A model generated the notes under the pieces. That model ran no database searches. It was not told the DNA's origin and saw only the letters and a program-made list of their open reading frames with translations. This document shows, one piece after another, positions 8,470-16,444 of a stretch of 36,579 nt of DNA. The position numbers were made by a program, and so were the translations under genes. This DNA is from Streptomyces thermovulgaris. GTDB lineage: Bacteria > Actinomycetota > Actinomycetes > Streptomycetales > Streptomycetaceae. Location of the stretch: positions 1-36,579 of the forward strand of contig NZ_MUME01000107.1 of assembly GCF_002155915.1 (NCBI RefSeq). The letters are read 5' to 3'. How positions within the stretch are numbered: position 1 is the stretch's first letter; every line of letters starts with the position of its first letter.

Positions 8470-8518
8470 TAGGGTTACTCTGCCCGGGCTGGGTGGACTC
8501 GTACGGGTGGGGAGTGAC
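8470..8518 (+). promoter_or_regulatory. candidate -10 and ribosome-binding site for the 88-residue protein gene
   Basis: TAGGGT at 8470-8475 resembles a -10 hexamer; no clear -35 is seen 16-19 bases before it. GGGTGGGGAG at 8505-8514 is the ribosome-binding site that supports the ATG at 8519. Confidence 0.4.
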
Positions 8519-8785
8519 ATGGAGCAGATAACAGCGCGCGGCAGGGCGAAGATCCCTGCGATCACCTGCGGGAGCAGCGCGACCAGCTCACGTCTCGACC
8601 GTCATCTCTCGGTGCTGTCCGGCCCCGCCGCGCCGAAGCACGAGGTGGCGGAGGCGACGTCACTGGTGCGCGAGCTGACCGCGCGTGGTGCGCGCGACCG
8701 CACGGACAGGGACGCACGGGTGAACCGGGTGTCGCTGTTCGCGCCGCTGCGCCGACTGCGCCGCTCCCTGTTCGGCGGGCACTGA
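8519..8785 (+). CDS. small basic protein of unknown function
   Basis: An 88-residue, Arg- and Ser-rich protein (MEQITARGRAKIPAITCGSS ... RVNRVSLFAPLRRLRRSLFGGH). I do not recognise a named domain, though I have the impression that it is conserved in Streptomyces. It has one cysteine, no signal peptide or membrane helix, and an amphipathic basic C-terminal helix (LFAPLRRLRRSLFGG). Good codon bias, a strong ribosome-binding site and a candidate -10 support a real gene. A longer in-frame start at 8453 exists but lies upstream of the -10 and has no ribosome-binding site. It converges on the CoA-transferase gene. Confidence 0.7.
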   Translation: MEQITARGRAKIPAITCGSSATSSRLDRHLSVLSGPAAPKHEVAEATSLVRELTARGARDRTDRDARVNRVSLFAPLRRLRRSLFGGH

Positions 8786-8841
8786 GCACGACCGACGTCC
8801 TTCTCGGCCCGTTCCGGCCCGTCCACCGGGCCCGTGCTCAG
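8782..8841. terminator. inverted repeat spanning both stop codons of convergent genes
   Basis: CTGAGCACG (8782-8790) pairs perfectly with CGTGCTCAG (8833-8841). The arms contain the TGA of the plus-strand small gene and the TGA of the minus-strand CoA-transferase. The 42-base loop contains further GC-rich pairing. It probably acts as a bidirectional terminator. Confidence 0.5.
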
Positions 8842-10046
8842 GCCACCACGCCGTCCCGGCGCAGTGCCGCGATCTCGTCGTCCGTCATCCCCAGGCCGTG
8901 CAGCAGTGCGTCGGTGTGCTGCCCGAGCGCGGGCACATCCCCCATCCGAGGCCCGGCCCCGCCCGGCAGGGTGATCGGCGGCAGCAGCGTCCTGAGCGGC
9001 CCGACCGGCGTTCCCATCTCCCGCCACCGCTTCCGGGCCGCCAGCTGCGGATGCTCCGCCAGCTCGTGCAGATCCCGCAGACGCGCACAGGCGATCCCCG
9101 CGGCCTCCAGCCGCTCCAGCGCCTCGTCGGTGCCGAGCGCGCCCAGTGCCCCGGCGACCAGCGCATCGGTCCGCTCCCGGTGCGCGACCCGCGCCGCGTT
9201 CGTCGCGAACGCCGGGTCCGTCCCCAGCTCCGGCCGCTTCAGCACCTGCTCGGCCAGCCGCCGCCACTCCCGGTCGTTCTGCACCGACAGCAGCACACGC
9301 CCGCCGTCCGCGGTCGGGTAGGCGTCGTAGGGAACAATGACGGCGTGCGCGAGCCCGGTGCGCGCCGGGACGGTGCCGCCGTGCAGGGTGTGGTGCAGCG
9401 GATGTCCCATCCACTCCGCGAGCGCCTCCAGCATCGACACCTCCACCGGCCCGCCGCGCCCGGTCGTGCCGCGCCGCACCAGCGCGGCCAGCACACCCGA
9501 GAAGGCGTACATGGCCGCCGCGATGTCCGCCGCCGGGATGCCCGCCTTCACCGGCTGCTCCGGCGTCCCGGTCACCGACACCAGCCCCGCCTCGCACTGC
9601 ACGAGCATGTCGTACGCCCGCTTGTACGCGTACGGACCGCCGGAGCCGTACCCCGAGATGTCCACCGCGATCAGCCGCGGATGCTCGGCGCACAGCGTGG
9701 CCGCGTCCAGCCCGAGCCGGGCCGCCGCGCCCTGCGCGAGGTTCTGCACGAACACGTCCGCGTCGGCGATCAGCCGCCGGACGACGTCCAGCCCCCGCGG
9801 GTCCTTCAGGTTCAGCGCTATGGACTCCTTCCCCCGGTTGCACCACACGAAGTGCGAGGCGAGCCCCTTGGCCGCGGTGTCGTACCCCCGGGCGAAGTCG
9901 CCCCCGTCGACCCGCTCGACCTTCACCACCCTGGCCCCGAGATCGGCCAGCTGCCGGGTGGCGAAGGGCGCCGAGACGGCCTGCTCGACGGCGACGACGG
10001 TGATGCCCTCCAGGGGCAGGGGAAGCTGCTCCATGGACGGGATCAT
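8838..10046 (-). CDS. class III CoA-transferase (CaiB/BaiF family)
   Basis: A 402-residue protein with the family III architecture: N-terminal LEGITVVAVEQAVSAPFATRQLADLGARVVKVE, then RGKESIALNLKDPRGL, VFVQNLAQGAAARLGL, and the catalytic-Asp region VKAGIPAADIAAAMYA, with Asp174 at the position that forms the aspartyl-CoA anhydride. Such enzymes move CoA between carboxylic acids (formyl, succinyl, carnitinyl and others); substrate is not deducible. The start is ATG at 10046; a second ATG at 10034 is possible, and neither has a strong ribosome-binding site. It follows the ISP-domain gene on the same strand after 81 bases containing a hairpin, so it may be a separate transcript. Aromatic-acid degradation context (hmgA nearby) is suggestive only. 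Confidence 0.92.
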   Translation of the reverse strand: MIPSMEQLPLPLEGITVVAVEQAVSAPFATRQLADLGARVVKVERVDGGDFARGYDTAAKGLASHFVWCNRGKESIALNLKDPRGLDVVRRLIADADVFVQNLAQGAAARLGLDAATLCAEHPRLIAVDISGYGSGGPYAYKRAYDMLVQCEAGLVSVTGTPEQPVKAGIPAADIAAAMYAFSGVLAALVRRGTTGRGGPVEVSMLEALAEWMGHPLHHTLHGGTVPARTGLAHAVIVPYDAYPTADGGRVLLSVQNDREWRRLAEQVLKRPELGTDPAFATNAARVAHRERTDALVAGALGALGTDEALERLEAAGIACARLRDLHELAEHPQLAARKRWREMGTPVGPLRTLLPPITLPGGAGPRMGDVPALGQHTDALLHGLGMTDDEIAALRRDGVVA

Positions 10047-10048
10047 GA

Positions 10049-10106
10049 CCCGGAGCGGCGGTTTTGTCAGCAGCGGGATGCGGCCGGCCGGCGGTGCCGC
10101 TCCGGG
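10049..10106 (-). terminator. hairpin between ISP-domain and CoA-transferase genes
   Basis: Arms CCCGGAGCGGC (10049-10059) and GCCGCTCCGGG (10096-10106) are perfectly complementary over 11 bases, with additional GC pairing in the loop. It lies just downstream of the minus-strand ISP-domain gene. No T-run follows, as is common in Streptomyces. Confidence 0.5.
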
Positions 10107-10127
10107 GAGGACCGGGTCCGGGAGCCG

Positions 10128-11294
10128 TCAGACCAGGGCGAACTGGCCCTCCGGGCCCTCCTCGAGGTGGTCGAGCACGGTGGCCGGCCGGCGGGCGGCC
10201 GGCGGGATTGGCAGAACACCCGCGGCCCTCAGATCGGCGGCGGTGACCGGGGAGGCGACCGTCAGGGCCTCCTGCCGGGGCCGCAGCTCCGCCAGCAGCG
10301 CGAGAACCGTGATCAGCTCCAGCAGCTCGGACGTCCACGTCTGCGGCCAGGCGGCCGGGCGGATCGCCGCCAGCGTGCCCGGTGCGCCCTGTGCGGTCCG
10401 TGCGGCGAACCACTGCTCCAGGACGCGCGCCGAGCCGGCCCGGAAGTCCCAGGCCTCGGACGGCACGGGGGCGATACGGCCCTCGTCGAGGTACAGGGTC
10501 TCCTCGTCGCGGTCGTAGTGCAGGGTCCGCGGACGGGAGGGCAGCGGGGCACGGACGTAGGGGCGGCGGCCACCGGGCAGCTTGGGGCGTTCGCCGTCGC
10601 GGCGCATCAGCCACAGCATCCGGCGGCCCAGCTCCACCCCCTCCGCCCACACCTCGGCGTCCTCCGTGAGCGGGACGGCCGGGCCGGGGCGCACGGTCGC
10701 GAGCACCCAGGCGAGAACGTCCAGCGGGGCGGGGGAGTGCCCGAGACGGACGGCGAGGTGCTCGAGCAGACCGGGCGCCAGATTCGGCTCCCGCGCCCCC
10801 GGGCGGCGGTACAGGGGACGGATGCGGCCCGGCCGGAGGAGCGGCAGCAGGGAGGTCGCCAGCAGAAGCGGCTCCCCGGTGCCGGGCGCGGCGGCCGGCT
10901 CGGCGACGAAGACCTGCCGGGCGTCGGCCACCCGCCACAGCTCGGGGCGGGCCGCGTCGATCAGACGGTGATCGGGGATCAGCCACTGCTCGTCGAAGGG
11001 CGCCACCAGCACACGGACCGGTTCCGGGCAGGGCCCCGAGGCACGGATCAGCTTCTCGGTGCCGCCGGTCCGCCCGGGCAGCTGCCCGACCGCCGTGTAC
11101 GGCGTCCGCGAGCGCGTCGGCTCGAACAGGGCCTCCCGGTCGGGGCCCTCGGCCTTCAGCAGGGCCTCCCAACGGGCCTTCAGACACCCCGCGTCGGGCG
11201 CCGTCGGCCACCCCCGCCCGATCCGTGGCGATGCGACGGACCACGGCATGAGATCGGCCAGCGGCACAGCGTCGTCGTGCGTCACGCCCGGCAT
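10128..11294 (-). CDS. stand-alone type ISP restriction-enzyme C-terminal (specificity) domain protein
   Basis: A 388-residue protein I recognise from Streptomyces genomes as the type ISP restriction/modification C-terminal domain (LlaBIII-like specificity region): WSVASPRIGRGWPTAPDA, FEPTRSRTP, PVRVLVAPFDEQWLIPDHRLIDAARPELWRV, RIRPLYRRPGAREPNLAPGL, GGRRPYVRAPLPSRP, RIAPVPSEAWDFRAGSARVLEQWF, and a C-terminal VLDHLEEGPEGQFALV. The nuclease, helicase and methyltransferase domains of a full ISP enzyme are absent here and next door, so it is either a domain with another role or half of a split system. I chose ATG at 11294 (GGGACAGG upstream); GTG at 11285 is possible. It lies 26 bases behind the GntR gene and may be in the hmgA transcript. 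Family identity is from memory. Confidence 0.72.
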   Translation of the reverse strand: MPGVTHDDAVPLADLMPWSVASPRIGRGWPTAPDAGCLKARWEALLKAEGPDREALFEPTRSRTPYTAVGQLPGRTGGTEKLIRASGPCPEPVRVLVAPFDEQWLIPDHRLIDAARPELWRVADARQVFVAEPAAAPGTGEPLLLATSLLPLLRPGRIRPLYRRPGAREPNLAPGLLEHLAVRLGHSPAPLDVLAWVLATVRPGPAVPLTEDAEVWAEGVELGRRMLWLMRRDGERPKLPGGRRPYVRAPLPSRPRTLHYDRDEETLYLDEGRIAPVPSEAWDFRAGSARVLEQWFAARTAQGAPGTLAAIRPAAWPQTWTSELLELITVLALLAELRPRQEALTVASPVTAADLRAAGVLPIPPAARRPATVLDHLEEGPEGQFALV

Positions 11295-11320
11295 CGTACG
11301 ACCTGTCCCGGACGGCCGGC

Positions 11321-12070
11321 TCAGGTGGCGTCGAGGGTGACCGAGAAGGAGAAACGGTCCCCGCGGTAGTGGATGACCGCCACGTCCAGCGGCCGTCCCG
11401 CCGTGTCGTAGGTGACCCCCGTGTAGTGCAGGATCGGGCTGAGCAGGGGGACCTCGAGCAGGCGCGCCGTCTCCGGGTCGGCCAGCCGTGCCTCCACCGT
11501 GTCCGTGATCCGGGCGATGTCCGCGCCGACCACGTCCCGCAGCACCTTGGTCATCGGCCACCGCAGCAGATCGTCCACGGGGATGTGCCGGGCCAGCTCC
11601 GGGCGGACGTAGTTGCGGGCGTGGTTGGTCGGCTCACCGGTCTTCTCGTCGCTGCGCAGCCGGTGGTACGTCGCCACCTCGTCCAGGTCGGGGAAGAACT
11701 CGGCGAGTTCGGCGGGCACGGGCGCCGTGCCGTGGTCCAGCAGCTCGGCGGTCATGCCGGACTGCTGGGCCACGATCGCGTCCACCGAGCCGAGGAGCCG
11801 CACCGGGGCTCCCCGGCGGGCGTTCGGCTCGATGAAGGTGCCGCGCCGCCGGTGCCGGGTGATCAGGCCCTCGTCCTCCAGCTCCTTCAGCGCCTGACGC
11901 ATGGTCAGCACGCTCACGCCGTAGTGCTCCGCGAGCTGTTCCTCGGTGGGCAGACGCAGCGGGTCCCGGGGCGAGCGGCCGAGGATCGAGGCACGCAGCG
12001 ACTGGGAAACCTGGTACCACAGCGGCAGCTTGCGGTTCAGGACGATCGAATCCGGAGCGAAGGAGGTCAC
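11321..12070 (-). CDS. GntR/HutC-family transcriptional regulator
   Basis: A 249-residue regulator. The N-terminal winged helix reads LPTEEQLAEHYGVSVLTMRQALKELEDEGLITRHRRRGTFIE, the classic GntR signature. The C-terminal half (LAEFFPDLDEVATYHRLRSDEKTGEPTNHARNYV ... ILHYTGVTYDTAGRPLDVAVIHYRGDRFSFSV) is a UTRA ligand-binding fold of the HutC subgroup. GTG at 12070 is preceded by GGATGG; an overlapping ATG seven bases upstream is in another frame. It starts 26 bases after hmgA on the same strand, so it is probably cotranscribed and may control hmgA, perhaps through the palindrome upstream of that gene. The effector could be homogentisate or a related acid (inference). Confidence 0.9.
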   Translation of the reverse strand: MTSFAPDSIVLNRKLPLWYQVSQSLRASILGRSPRDPLRLPTEEQLAEHYGVSVLTMRQALKELEDEGLITRHRRRGTFIEPNARRGAPVRLLGSVDAIVAQQSGMTAELLDHGTAPVPAELAEFFPDLDEVATYHRLRSDEKTGEPTNHARNYVRPELARHIPVDDLLRWPMTKVLRDVVGADIARITDTVEARLADPETARLLEVPLLSPILHYTGVTYDTAGRPLDVAVIHYRGDRFSFSVTLDAT

Positions 12071-12096
12071 GGGCCATCCGTACCGGTAGGGAACTC

Positions 12097-13416
12097 TCAG
12101 TGCAAGGGGCGGAAGTGCCGCTCGAGACCCTGCCACACCTCGTCGTACCCCTGCTGCAGGTGTTCGGCCCGCACCGCCTGCGGCGTGAGCCTCACCGGCC
12201 AGCGGGTCTCGAACATGAACGCCAGCCCGTCGTCCACCTTCTGCGGCTTCAGCTCGGCCGAGCTCGCCTTGTCGAAGGTCTCCAGGTCCGGGCCGTGCGC
12301 CGACATCATGTTGTGCAGGGAGCCGCCGCCGGGCACGAAGCCCTCCGCCTTCGCGTCGTAGGCGCCTTCGATCAGGCCCATGTACTCGCTCATCACGTTC
12401 CGGTGGAAGTACGGCGGCCGGAAGGTGTCCTCGCCCACCAGCCAGCGCGGCGCGAAGACGACGAAGTCGATGCCGGCCAGACCCGGGGTGTCGGAGGGCG
12501 AGGTCAGCACCGTGAAGATCGACGGGTCCGGGTGGTCGTACGAGATCGAGCCGATGACATTGAAACGGCGCAGGTCGTAGACGTACGGCACATGGTTGCC
12601 GTGCCAGGCGACGACATCGAGCGGGGAGTGGTCGTAGGTGGCGGCCCACAGGTTGCCGCAGAACTTGTTCACCACCTCCACCGGGCCCTCCACGTCCTCG
12701 TACGCGGCGACGGGCGCCATGAAGTCCCGCGGGTTGGCCAGACCGTTGGCCCCGATGGGGCCGAGGTCGGGGAGGCGGAAGGGGGCGCCGTAGTTCTCGC
12801 AGACGTAGCCGCGGGCGGTGCCGTCCAGGAGGTCGACGCGGAAGCGCACCCCGCGCGGGATCAGCGCCACATGGCCGGGCTCGGCGTGCAGCAGGCCGAA
12901 CTCCGTGCGCAGCAGCAGCCCGCCGCGCTCGGGGACGATCAGCAGCTCGCCGTCCGAGTTGCCGAAGACGCGCTCCATCGAGGCGTTGGCGTGGTACAGG
13001 TGCACGGCCATGCCGGTGCGCTGGGTGACGTCGCCGTTGCCGCCGAGGGTCCACAGGCCGGCCAGGAAGTCCGTGCCCGGGGCGGGCTCCGGCAGGGGGT
13101 CCCAGCGCAGCCGGTTCGGGTCGGGCACGGTCTGGTTGAAGGGTGCCGTGCGCAGAGTGCCGTTGTCGGTGCGGGCGAACGGCGGATGCACGGCCGAGGG
13201 GCGGATGCGGTACAGCCACGAGCGGCGGTTGTGGGCGCGGGGCTCGGTGAACGCCGTACCGCTGAGCTGCTCGGCGTACAGCCCGAGAGGTGCGCGCTGC
13301 GGGGAGTTGCGGCCCACGGGCAGGGCCCCCGGGATCGCCTCCGAACTGTGCTCGTTGCCGAAGCCGGAGAGGTAGGTCAGTTTCTCGGCGATGCTGCGCG
13401 CGTCGTCCCCACTCAT
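12097..13416 (-). CDS. hmgA: homogentisate 1,2-dioxygenase
   Basis: A 439-residue enzyme that opens the ring of homogentisate to maleylacetoacetate, the central step of tyrosine and phenylalanine breakdown. The N-terminus [19 protein letters not shown] and the core block [23 protein letters not shown] are diagnostic. The His and Glu there plus the His of MMSAHGPD form the Fe(II) site. Length is the family norm. AAGGGAG precedes the ATG at 13416. A 20-bp palindrome lies 22 bases upstream, and the GntR gene follows in the same direction. No fumarylacetoacetase or maleylacetoacetate isomerase gene is present in the window, so the rest of the pathway must be elsewhere. Confidence 0.97.
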   Translation of the reverse strand: MSGDDARSIAEKLTYLSGFGNEHSSEAIPGALPVGRNSPQRAPLGLYAEQLSGTAFTEPRAHNRRSWLYRIRPSAVHPPFARTDNGTLRTAPFNQTVPDPNRLRWDPLPEPAPGTDFLAGLWTLGGNGDVTQRTGMAVHLYHANASMERVFGNSDGELLIVPERGGLLLRTEFGLLHAEPGHVALIPRGVRFRVDLLDGTARGYVCENYGAPFRLPDLGPIGANGLANPRDFMAPVAAYEDVEGPVEVVNKFCGNLWAATYDHSPLDVVAWHGNHVPYVYDLRRFNVIGSISYDHPDPSIFTVLTSPSDTPGLAGIDFVVFAPRWLVGEDTFRPPYFHRNVMSEYMGLIEGAYDAKAEGFVPGGGSLHNMMSAHGPDLETFDKASSAELKPQKVDDGLAFMFETRWPVRLTPQAVRAEHLQQGYDEVWQGLERHFRPLH

Positions 13417-13438
13417 GATCGCTCCCTTGCGGTCCGAT

Positions 13439-13458
13439 TCCTATGGGGCACCATAGGA
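13439..13458. promoter_or_regulatory. palindromic operator candidate in the hmgA promoter
   Basis: TCCTATGGGGCACCATAGGA is a perfect inverted repeat with 8-bp arms (13439-13446 and 13451-13458) and a 4-bp centre. It lies 22 bases upstream of the hmgA ATG, where it would cover the promoter. I found no second copy in the window. The binding protein may be the cotranscribed GntR regulator or the divergent TetR (13886); sequence alone does not decide. Confidence 0.65.
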
Positions 13459-13885
13459 TTGGGTTCCCCGGGGCGCAAGCCCCCGGAAGGCGCCGTGTGG
13501 ACCGGGCCGGCTCCGGCGGACGGCGCCTTCGGTGCCCTGGGACGGGCGGGCTTCTCGGCCGCACCGGCGAGGAGGGGCGGCGCTCCCGTAAGGCGGACGG
13601 GAAGAGCGCTTCCGAGGCCGGCGTCGGGGTCCGGCCGGACGGCGGCGGCTGGGCCGTACGGCTGACCGTCCGCCGCTTCCCGCCGCCGGCACCGCGCCGA
13701 CGGCGGCACGGTCCGGGCGGCCGGTGGCGCACCGGCCCGGAGCACGGCCGTCACGGCCTCTCCCGCAAAGGCACCCGCGGAATCCCCGGGAAGTCCTCCG
13801 GGGAGGCGCCCGGCGGGCCGCCCCGTCGTCCGGCCGGCCGGAGGGCGCGCTTCACCCGATGGGCGGAGGCGGGCATGATGAAGCC
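13459..13885. other. 427-bp intergenic region between hmgA and a divergent TetR gene
   Basis: Extremely GC-rich. Open frames cross it but have arginine/proline/glycine-rich translations with no codon-position bias, so I do not call a gene. GGCGCCGT (13489-13496) can pair with ACGGCGCC (13520-13527). No clear promoter for the TetR gene is visible. Confidence 0.5.
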
Positions 13886-14494
13886 GTGTCCCACGCGACC
13901 CCGCTACGCCATGCCCCCGTGCAGCGGCGCAGCGCAGAACGGCTGACCAGAATCCTCGACGCCTGCGCCGAACTCCTCGACGAGGTCGGCTACGACGCGC
14001 TGACCACGCGTGCCGTCGCCCTGCGCGCCGGTGTGCCCATCGGCTCCGTCTACCGGTTCTTCGGCAACAAGCGCGCGATGGCCGACGCGCTCGCCCAGCG
14101 CAACCTCGAGCGCTTCGCCGAGCGTGTCACGGAGCGTCTGCGGAGGACCGGGAGCGGCGACTGGCGTGTCGCCATGGACGCCGTGCTCGAGGAGTACCTG
14201 GAGATGAAGCGGACCGCCCCCGGCTTCTCCCTGGTCGACTTCGGCAACCAGATCCCCGTCGGCGTCCGCCGCGGCGAGCCCAACCACCGCGTCGCCGACC
14301 GCCTCGCCGAGCTGCTCTCCGGCCGTCTGAAGCGCCCCCTCGACGACGATCTGCGCCGCACCTTCCTGGTGGCCGTCGAGACCGCCGACACCCTCGTCCA
14401 ACTCGCCTTCCGCGTCGACCCGCAGGGCGACGAGCGGATCATCGGGGAGATGCGGGCGATGCTGCGGGCGTATCTGGGACGGGTGCTGGACTGA
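13886..14494 (+). CDS. TetR-family transcriptional regulator
   Basis: A 202-residue repressor. The N-terminal HTH is RILDACAELLDEVGYDALTTRAVALRAGVPIGSVYRFFGNKRAMADAL, a typical TetR DNA-binding domain, followed by an all-helical ligand domain ending MLRAYLGRVLD. The GTG start at 13886 has only distant purine-rich sequence upstream (GGAGGCGGG about 13 bases before); longer frames upstream read as non-coding. It is divergent from hmgA. From memory, S. coelicolor has a TetR regulator in this neighbourhood (SCO1712) that affects antibiotic production; orthology is not tested. No operator copy for it is evident near its own start. Confidence 0.88.
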   Translation: MSHATPLRHAPVQRRSAERLTRILDACAELLDEVGYDALTTRAVALRAGVPIGSVYRFFGNKRAMADALAQRNLERFAERVTERLRRTGSGDWRVAMDAVLEEYLEMKRTAPGFSLVDFGNQIPVGVRRGEPNHRVADRLAELLSGRLKRPLDDDLRRTFLVAVETADTLVQLAFRVDPQGDERIIGEMRAMLRAYLGRVLD

Positions 14495-14667
14495 GGAGCG
14501 TCCGCTCCGGCGCCGCGCCGCCGTCGGCGGGGAGGGGTCGGCTGGGCCGGTCGGGCGATGTCTGACGGCGCGTCGTGCGCAGGTCGCGGTCTTGGACGGC
14601 CGGGTGTGAAAGAGAGTCAGAGGCAAGAACGATTTGTATGAAAATCGGCTGACTCGGAGGAATGCGC

Positions 14668-15339
14668 ATGCCCACCCTGACATCTCTACGCACCTTCGGC
14701 TCCCGCATCGGTGCCACCGCCGCCCTGACGGCCCTGACCGCGGCGGGGGCCACATGGCTGGCGGCGCCCGCCGCCATGGCCCAAGGAGAAGGCGGCGACA
14801 TCAGGATCCACCGGGTGGGCGTGCCCTTCGGCGTCCCGAAGGACGACCCCGTGGTGTGCCGCTTCTATCTCGAGGCCGTCAACTTCGACAACCTCCCGAG
14901 CATCGCCTACACCATCCAGGCACAGCCCCCGCTGCCCACCAGCGCCACTGTCAGCGGCACCATCGCCCTCGGCGCCGGAGCCGGACACACCGAACCGCTG
15001 GCGCTGACCGACGGCCAGTACAAGCTCATCTGGAGCGTCGACGGCACCACCAGGGAGAAGCTCTTCCGCGTCAACTGCCGTGACGAGCAGGAACGGCACG
15101 ACGGAGCCCACGGTCCGGGCGGCCGGATCGAGGACCAGGGCCGCGGCCAGCAGAACGGCGCGGGCGCCGCGGGCCACGACGGGGGCCCGAAGGGCGCCGT
15201 CCACGCGGGCGCCGGCGGCCTCGCCCCGATGACCGCCGCCCTCGCCCCGCTGACCGGTGCCGCGGCCGTGGGACTGGCCGCGGCCGGCGGCGCGGCGTAC
15301 GTCCGGCGGACCCGACGGCAGCCCCATGGCGCCGCGTAG
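14668..15339 (+). CDS. secreted protein with wall-sorting-like C-terminus
   Basis: A 223-residue exported protein. The signal peptide (about 1-33) ends in AAPAAMA, followed by a domain with two cysteines (VVCRFYLEAVNF and RVNCRDEQ) and an Ig-like, Thr/Ser-rich middle (TISAT, LALTDGQYKLIWSVDGTT). Then comes a charged, Gly/Gln-rich linker and a C-terminal LAPLTG (192-197), a hydrophobic stretch AAAVGLAAAGGAAYV and basic RRTRRQ. That is the order of a sortase sorting signal, although LPxTG itself is missing. ATG 14668 is preferred over 14662 because GGAGG (14656-14660) is then seven bases away. Its stop overlaps the possible sortase start. Function of the surface domain is unknown. Confidence 0.85.
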   Translation: MPTLTSLRTFGSRIGATAALTALTAAGATWLAAPAAMAQGEGGDIRIHRVGVPFGVPKDDPVVCRFYLEAVNFDNLPSIAYTIQAQPPLPTSATVSGTIALGAGAGHTEPLALTDGQYKLIWSVDGTTREKLFRVNCRDEQERHDGAHGPGGRIEDQGRGQQNGAGAAGHDGGPKGAVHAGAGGLAPMTAALAPLTGAAAVGLAAAGGAAYVRRTRRQPHGAA

Positions 15340-16444
15340 GGCGTACGCCGAACGTCCCGTCCGTCCCGCGACGCTCCCCCGGCCCGGCGGCCGGGGGGTG
15401 CGTCCGGGCAGGCGTCCCTACCGGCTTCTCGAGCAGGGAGGAACGCCGGGCCGTGCGGCCGGGGCCGCCCGCGTACATCCGGTACGCGGGCGGCCCTCCG
15501 CCGCGCGGGCGCACACCCCGCCGGGCCCCCGGTCCCGCACGGGCAGGGGGAACCCCTACGGCCCCGCGGGCCCCGTTCCCCGGAGGGCTGTTCCCCGGGC
15601 GGTCGCGGGACCCGCTCCCCGGGCGGGGAGCGCCGCTTTCGCGGCACGCCCCGGGCGCGGGCGCAGGCCCTGGTACCGGACCCGCGCCTACCGCCTCGCC
15701 AGGACGGCCGTGCTCGCGGTCCTCCTGGTGATGGCGGGCACCCGGTGCGAGGGAACGGGCGAGCGCACCGCGGCGGACCGGGCCGGCGGACCCGCCGTCA
15801 CGGCGCCGGCCCCCCCGGCCCCCTCCGGCACGGACGACACGGGCAGGAGCAAGGACGACGAGGGCGAGGAGAAGGGGAAGGCCAAGGACAAGGGCAAGGA
15901 CAAGGGCAAGACCGGCGGCGCGCAGGGCAACGGCCGGTCCGCCTCCCCGCGCCCCACCGCGCCGTCCTCGTCCCCGCCCGCGCCGCTGCCCAGGTCCCGG
16001 GCGACCACCCTGCGCATTCCCTCCCTCGGCGTCGACGCACCCGTCGTCGGACTCGGCCTCGACGCCGACCGGCGGCTGGAGACGCCCCCGGCCGACGACC
16101 CCAACCTGGTCGGCTGGTACAAGGACGGGCCCACCCCCGGGGAACGCGGCACGGCGGTCGCGGTGGGACACCGCGACACCAGGAAGGGCGCCGCCGTCTT
16201 CGCCGCGCTCGGCCGGATCGAGCCGGGCCGGACCATCGAGGTGCGGCGCGCGGACGGCCGTACCGCCGTCTACACCGTGGACAAGGTACGGGTCTTCGAC
16301 AAGGACCGCTTCCCCGACAAGGAGGTGTACGGCCCCACCCGCCGCCCCGAGCTCCGCGTCATCACCTGCGGCGGCCTCTACACCCACCGGGCCGGCTACT
16401 CCAGCAATGTCGTCGTCTTCGCCCATCTGACCGCGACGAAGTGA
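15326..16444 (+). CDS. class F sortase (start uncertain)
   Basis: The C-terminal 150 residues are a sortase domain: ATTLRIPSLGVDAPVVGLGLD, LETPPADDPNLVGWYKDGPTPGERGTAVAVGH (His282), and ELRVITCGG (Cys348) followed by YSSNVVVFAHLT. The catalytic Arg is probably in THRAGY (Arg355), but this is not certain. A Lys/Glu/Asp-rich linker (EEKGKAKDKGKDKGK) and one short hydrophobic segment (TAVLAVLLVMAG) precede it. The start is doubtful. ATG 15326 overlaps the upstream gene by 14 bases and adds about 120 Arg/Pro-rich residues with weak codon bias. A strong AGGGAGGA/GTG (15453) starts another frame that ends at 15731. Sortases cleave and transpeptidate surface proteins; the gene just upstream is the likely substrate. 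Confidence 0.82.
   Translation: MAPRRAYAERPVRPATLPRPGGRGVRPGRRPYRLLEQGGTPGRAAGAARVHPVRGRPSAARAHTPPGPRSRTGRGNPYGPAGPVPRRAVPRAVAGPAPRAGSAAFAARPGRGRRPWYRTRAYRLARTAVLAVLLVMAGTRCEGTGERTAADRAGGPAVTAPAPPAPSGTDDTGRSKDDEGEEKGKAKDKGKDKGKTGGAQGNGRSASPRPTAPSSSPPAPLPRSRATTLRIPSLGVDAPVVGLGLDADRRLETPPADDPNLVGWYKDGPTPGERGTAVAVGHRDTRKGAAVFAALGRIEPGRTIEVRRADGRTAVYTVDKVRVFDKDRFPDKEVYGPTRRPELRVITCGGLYTHRAGYSSNVVVFAHLTATK

Noticed and set aside
8602..11244. Long open frame on the minus strand (about 880 codons) across the CoA-transferase and ISP-domain genes
   Set aside because: It lies in a different frame from the recognised genes, reads as Arg/Gly/Ala-rich low-complexity sequence and shows no family motif. 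It is a by-product of high GC content.
13443..13946. Open frames in the gap between hmgA and the TetR gene
   Set aside because: Proline/arginine/glycine-rich translations with no ribosome-binding site or motif; I treat the gap as non-coding.
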